Below, piece after piece: positions 5,984 through 7,610 of a stretch of 7,610 nucleotides of DNA. How positions within the stretch are numbered: position 1 is the first letter of the stretch; each line of letters begins with the position of its first letter. A model generated the notes under the pieces. The model had not been told where the DNA came from and ran no database searches. It worked only from the letters and a program-made list of their open reading frames with translations. A program made the position numbers and the translations under genes. The stretch is from Chitinivibrionales bacterium (lineage in GTDB: Bacteria > Fibrobacterota > Chitinivibrionia > Chitinivibrionales > WJKA01). Location: assembly GCA_014729375.1 (NCBI GenBank), contig WJKA01000418.1, forward strand, positions 1-7,610, given 5' to 3'.

Positions 5984-7240
5984 ATGAATAATTTCCATTG
6001 GGAATCGAACAGGCTGTTCTGCGAAAATGTGCCGTTGTCAGACCTTGCCGGGGAATATGGCACCCCTTCGTTTATTTACAGCACGGCAGCAATATGCAAC
6101 CGCATAGAGCTGCTTCAGGGAGCACTCGAAAGCTTTGACTGCACAATCTGCTTCTCTGTTAAATCCAATTCCAACCTGAGCATATTACAGTGCGCGGCCA
6201 GCAGGGGTATCGGGGCCGACATCGTATCCGGAGGGGAGCTGTTTCGCGCTCTGAAAGCGGGAATCCCGCCCGGATCAATTGTTTTTTCAGGCGTTGGTAA
6301 AACAGTACGGGAACTGGAATATGCACTTGCCAGCTCGATCCGCATGTTCAATGTTGAATCAGAATCCGAATTGCACCTGCTTTCATCAATTGCAGAACGC
6401 ATGGGAAAAATTGCGCCGGTTGCTTTGCGGATCAATCCGGATGTCGATGCCCGGACACATCAATTTACAACTACCGGGAAAAAAGGAAACAAATTCGGCA
6501 TCCCGTTTACCGATGTCGAACGGATATATACATACGCAACGGAATTGCCCAATATTCAGCCACTGGGTATCGATGTTCATCTCGGATCGCCGATCACCTC
6601 ACTTGAACCGTATCGGGAGGCGCTTGATGTTCTTTCCGGGCTGATCATCAACTTGCGGGCGAATGGTATTGCGATTGAAACACTCGACCTGGGCGGTGGA
6701 TTCGGTATCACCTATAGCGATGAAAAACCATTTACACCGGTCCAGTTTGCCGACCTGATCCGTCCGTACATCGACAAACTTGATTGTCGCCTGATAGTCG
6801 AGCCCGGACGCTATATCATGGGAAATTCGGCCGTTTTGCTTACCCGGATCACGTATGTAAAGAAATCGTATGGAAAAACATTTTACATTTGTGATGCCGG
6901 CATGAACGACTGTATCCGACCGCCGTTGTATGATGCCTATCATGCGATAACGCCGGTCGAGAAAACCGGCACAGCCCCTGCTGAACCGGTTGACATTGTC
7001 GGCCCCATCTGCGAGTCCTCCGATTTTCTTGCAAAGGGACGGGAAATGCCTGTTGCACACGCGGGCGATATACTTGCAGTGATGAGTTGCGGAGCATACT
7101 GCTTCACCATGGCGTCAAATTACAATTCCCGTCCTCGAGCATGCGAAATCCTGGTCAACGGCGATTCATCCCGGGTTATTCGCGAACGAGAAACGTGGGA
7201 AGACCTTGTCAGAGGGGAGTCACTTCCCGGCACCGGCTGA
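5984..7240 (+). CDS. lysA: Diaminopimelate decarboxylase
   Basis: Catalyses the last step of lysine synthesis, meso-diaminopimelate to L-lysine plus CO2, with pyridoxal phosphate (PLP). The 418-residue length is normal for LysA. The fold-type III decarboxylase landmarks are present: the PLP lysine K60 in FSVKSNSN, GADIVSGGE (77-85), H199-L-G-S202, the glycine-rich phosphate loop GGGFG (237-241), EPGR (273-276), the active-site GPICESSD with C343 and E344 from the partner subunit, and GAYCFTMASNYNSRPR (370-385) with Y372. The enzyme works as a cytoplasmic homodimer. Variants from the commonest motifs are mild (SVKSN for AVKAN, HLGSP for HIGSQ, GAYCF for GAYGF). The ATG at 5984 is the first start; the upstream GGAACTGAGAA gives only a weak ribosome site. 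It lies 37 nt after rpsT. The next gene begins about 210 nt downstream with its own promoter. Confidence 0.95.
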   Translation: MNNFHWESNRLFCENVPLSDLAGEYGTPSFIYSTAAICNRIELLQGALESFDCTICFSVKSNSNLSILQCAASRGIGADIVSGGELFRALKAGIPPGSIVFSGVGKTVRELEYALASSIRMFNVESESELHLLSSIAERMGKIAPVALRINPDVDARTHQFTTTGKKGNKFGIPFTDVERIYTYATELPNIQPLGIDVHLGSPITSLEPYREALDVLSGLIINLRANGIAIETLDLGGGFGITYSDEKPFTPVQFADLIRPYIDKLDCRLIVEPGRYIMGNSAVLLTRITYVKKSYGKTFYICDAGMNDCIRPPLYDAYHAITPVEKTGTAPAEPVDIVGPICESSDFLAKGREMPVAHAGDILAVMSCGAYCFTMASNYNSRPRACEILVNGDSSRVIRERETWEDLVRGESLPGTG

Positions 7241-7336
7241 TATTCGCCGTTTCATTACGGCACATTGCAGCCGTCGTCAAGCCAGAATAGTATGCAATAA
7301 TCCCTTTTCAATCCTGTGGTTAAATTGTATAGTATA

Positions 7337-7366
7337 TGGACTAGCTGCTAGCAGATAGTGTATAAT
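7337..7366 (+). promoter_or_regulatory. Candidate promoter of the terminal secreted-protein gene
   Basis: A consensus -10 box TATAAT (7361-7366) is preceded at 18 nt by TGGACT (7337-7342), which matches four of six bases of TTGACA. Transcription would begin near 7373. The spacer carries a strong dyad, annotated separately. Confidence 0.5.
7340..7359. promoter_or_regulatory. Dyad (probable operator) in the promoter spacer
   Basis: The core CTGCTAGCAG (7345-7354) is a perfect 10-bp palindrome. The symmetry extends to 7340-7359 with only one mismatched pair (7344/7355), and three further pairs match at 7335-7337/7362-7364. It contains two CTAG tetramers 3 nt apart. Its position between -35 and -10 fits a repressor or activator site. 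A hairpin is possible, but no T-run follows, so a terminator is less likely. Confidence 0.5.
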
Positions 7367-7450
7367 TTAATGTAGAGCGTTTATTTACAATACCTTATCA
7401 TGCCGGAGCAGTGCGTGCATTTTCCACAGAAATCATTCTTTTCAGGGGGG

Positions 7451-7610
7451 ATGCCGTCACCGGTGTTACCGCTCCGGGTGGGCATATTTCCTGCTTTGTG
7501 TCTTGCATTAGCGCTCGTTTCCTCCACTGCACATGCAGAATCGCTGCCGATATTCTGGGAGCAGGAAATAACTGATGCCTGCATTGAACGAGACAATTAC
7601 TGCAGAAGAT
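7451..7610 (+). CDS. Secreted or periplasmic protein, N-terminus only (cut by window edge)
   Basis: Fifty-three codons are visible. From the ATG at 7451 the protein has a textbook Sec signal peptide: short n-region with R9, hydrophobic core VGIFPALCLALALVSS (10-25), and an A27-H28-A29 cleavage site before ESLPIFWEQ. The mature start contains two cysteines (C44, C51) in TDACIERDNYC. The frame is open upstream to an ATG at 7400, but that would bury the signal peptide behind 17 more residues and has no ribosome site. A G-rich run AGGGGGG (7444-7450) directly precedes 7451. A GTG at 7463 (12 nt after that run) is an equally credible start that keeps the whole signal core. No family can be recognised from this fragment. 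Confidence 0.7.
   Translation, partial: MPSPVLPLRVGIFPALCLALALVSSTAHAESLPIFWEQEITDACIERDNYCRR

Noticed and set aside
7246..7261. GCCGT-TTCATT-ACGGC hairpin just after lysA as a terminator
   Set aside because: A perfect 5-bp stem but no following T-run. It could be a factor-dependent end signal; there is not enough to call it.

Overview
The window is bacterial, with about half G+C. It carries a bacterial S20 ribosomal protein, the diaminopimelate/lysine pathway enzyme LysA, and at least two proteins with Sec-type signal peptides, which suggests a Gram-negative cell. The combination of an archaeal-type geranylgeranyl reductase, tandem UbiA prenyltransferases and a secreted TPR protein makes the FCB superphylum (for example Fibrobacterota relatives) my best guess. 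That guess is inference; nothing in the sequence fixes the taxon.

Left part (1-4427, all minus strand): a compact five-gene unit. In transcription order it holds two paralogous UbiA-superfamily membrane prenyltransferases, a secreted TPR-type protein, a 57-residue 2x[4Fe-4S] ferredoxin (1181-1354) and a geranylgeranyl-reductase-family flavoprotein that runs off the left edge. Neighbouring genes overlap or lie 19-62 nt apart. A candidate promoter sits at 4399-4427, and it implies that the first UbiA gene starts at a GTG at 4360. The logical chemistry is prenyl transfer onto an acceptor (a polar lipid or quinone-type head group), followed by ferredoxin-driven saturation of the isoprenoid chain. 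This resembles archaeal ether-lipid synthesis or the maturation of a partly saturated quinone. The secreted TPR protein has no obvious place in either pathway and is the most novel component.

Middle (4527-5688): a minus-strand PHP-domain metallohydrolase of the CehA/McbA kind, then an AT-rich divergent promoter region of about 75 bp.

Right part (5689-7610, plus strand): rpsT (S20), then lysA 37 nt downstream. After a 210-bp gap comes the start of a gene for a secreted protein that is cut by the right edge. Its promoter region holds a strong dyad between the -35 and -10 boxes, which looks like an operator. No tRNA, rRNA, insertion sequence or CRISPR array is visible.
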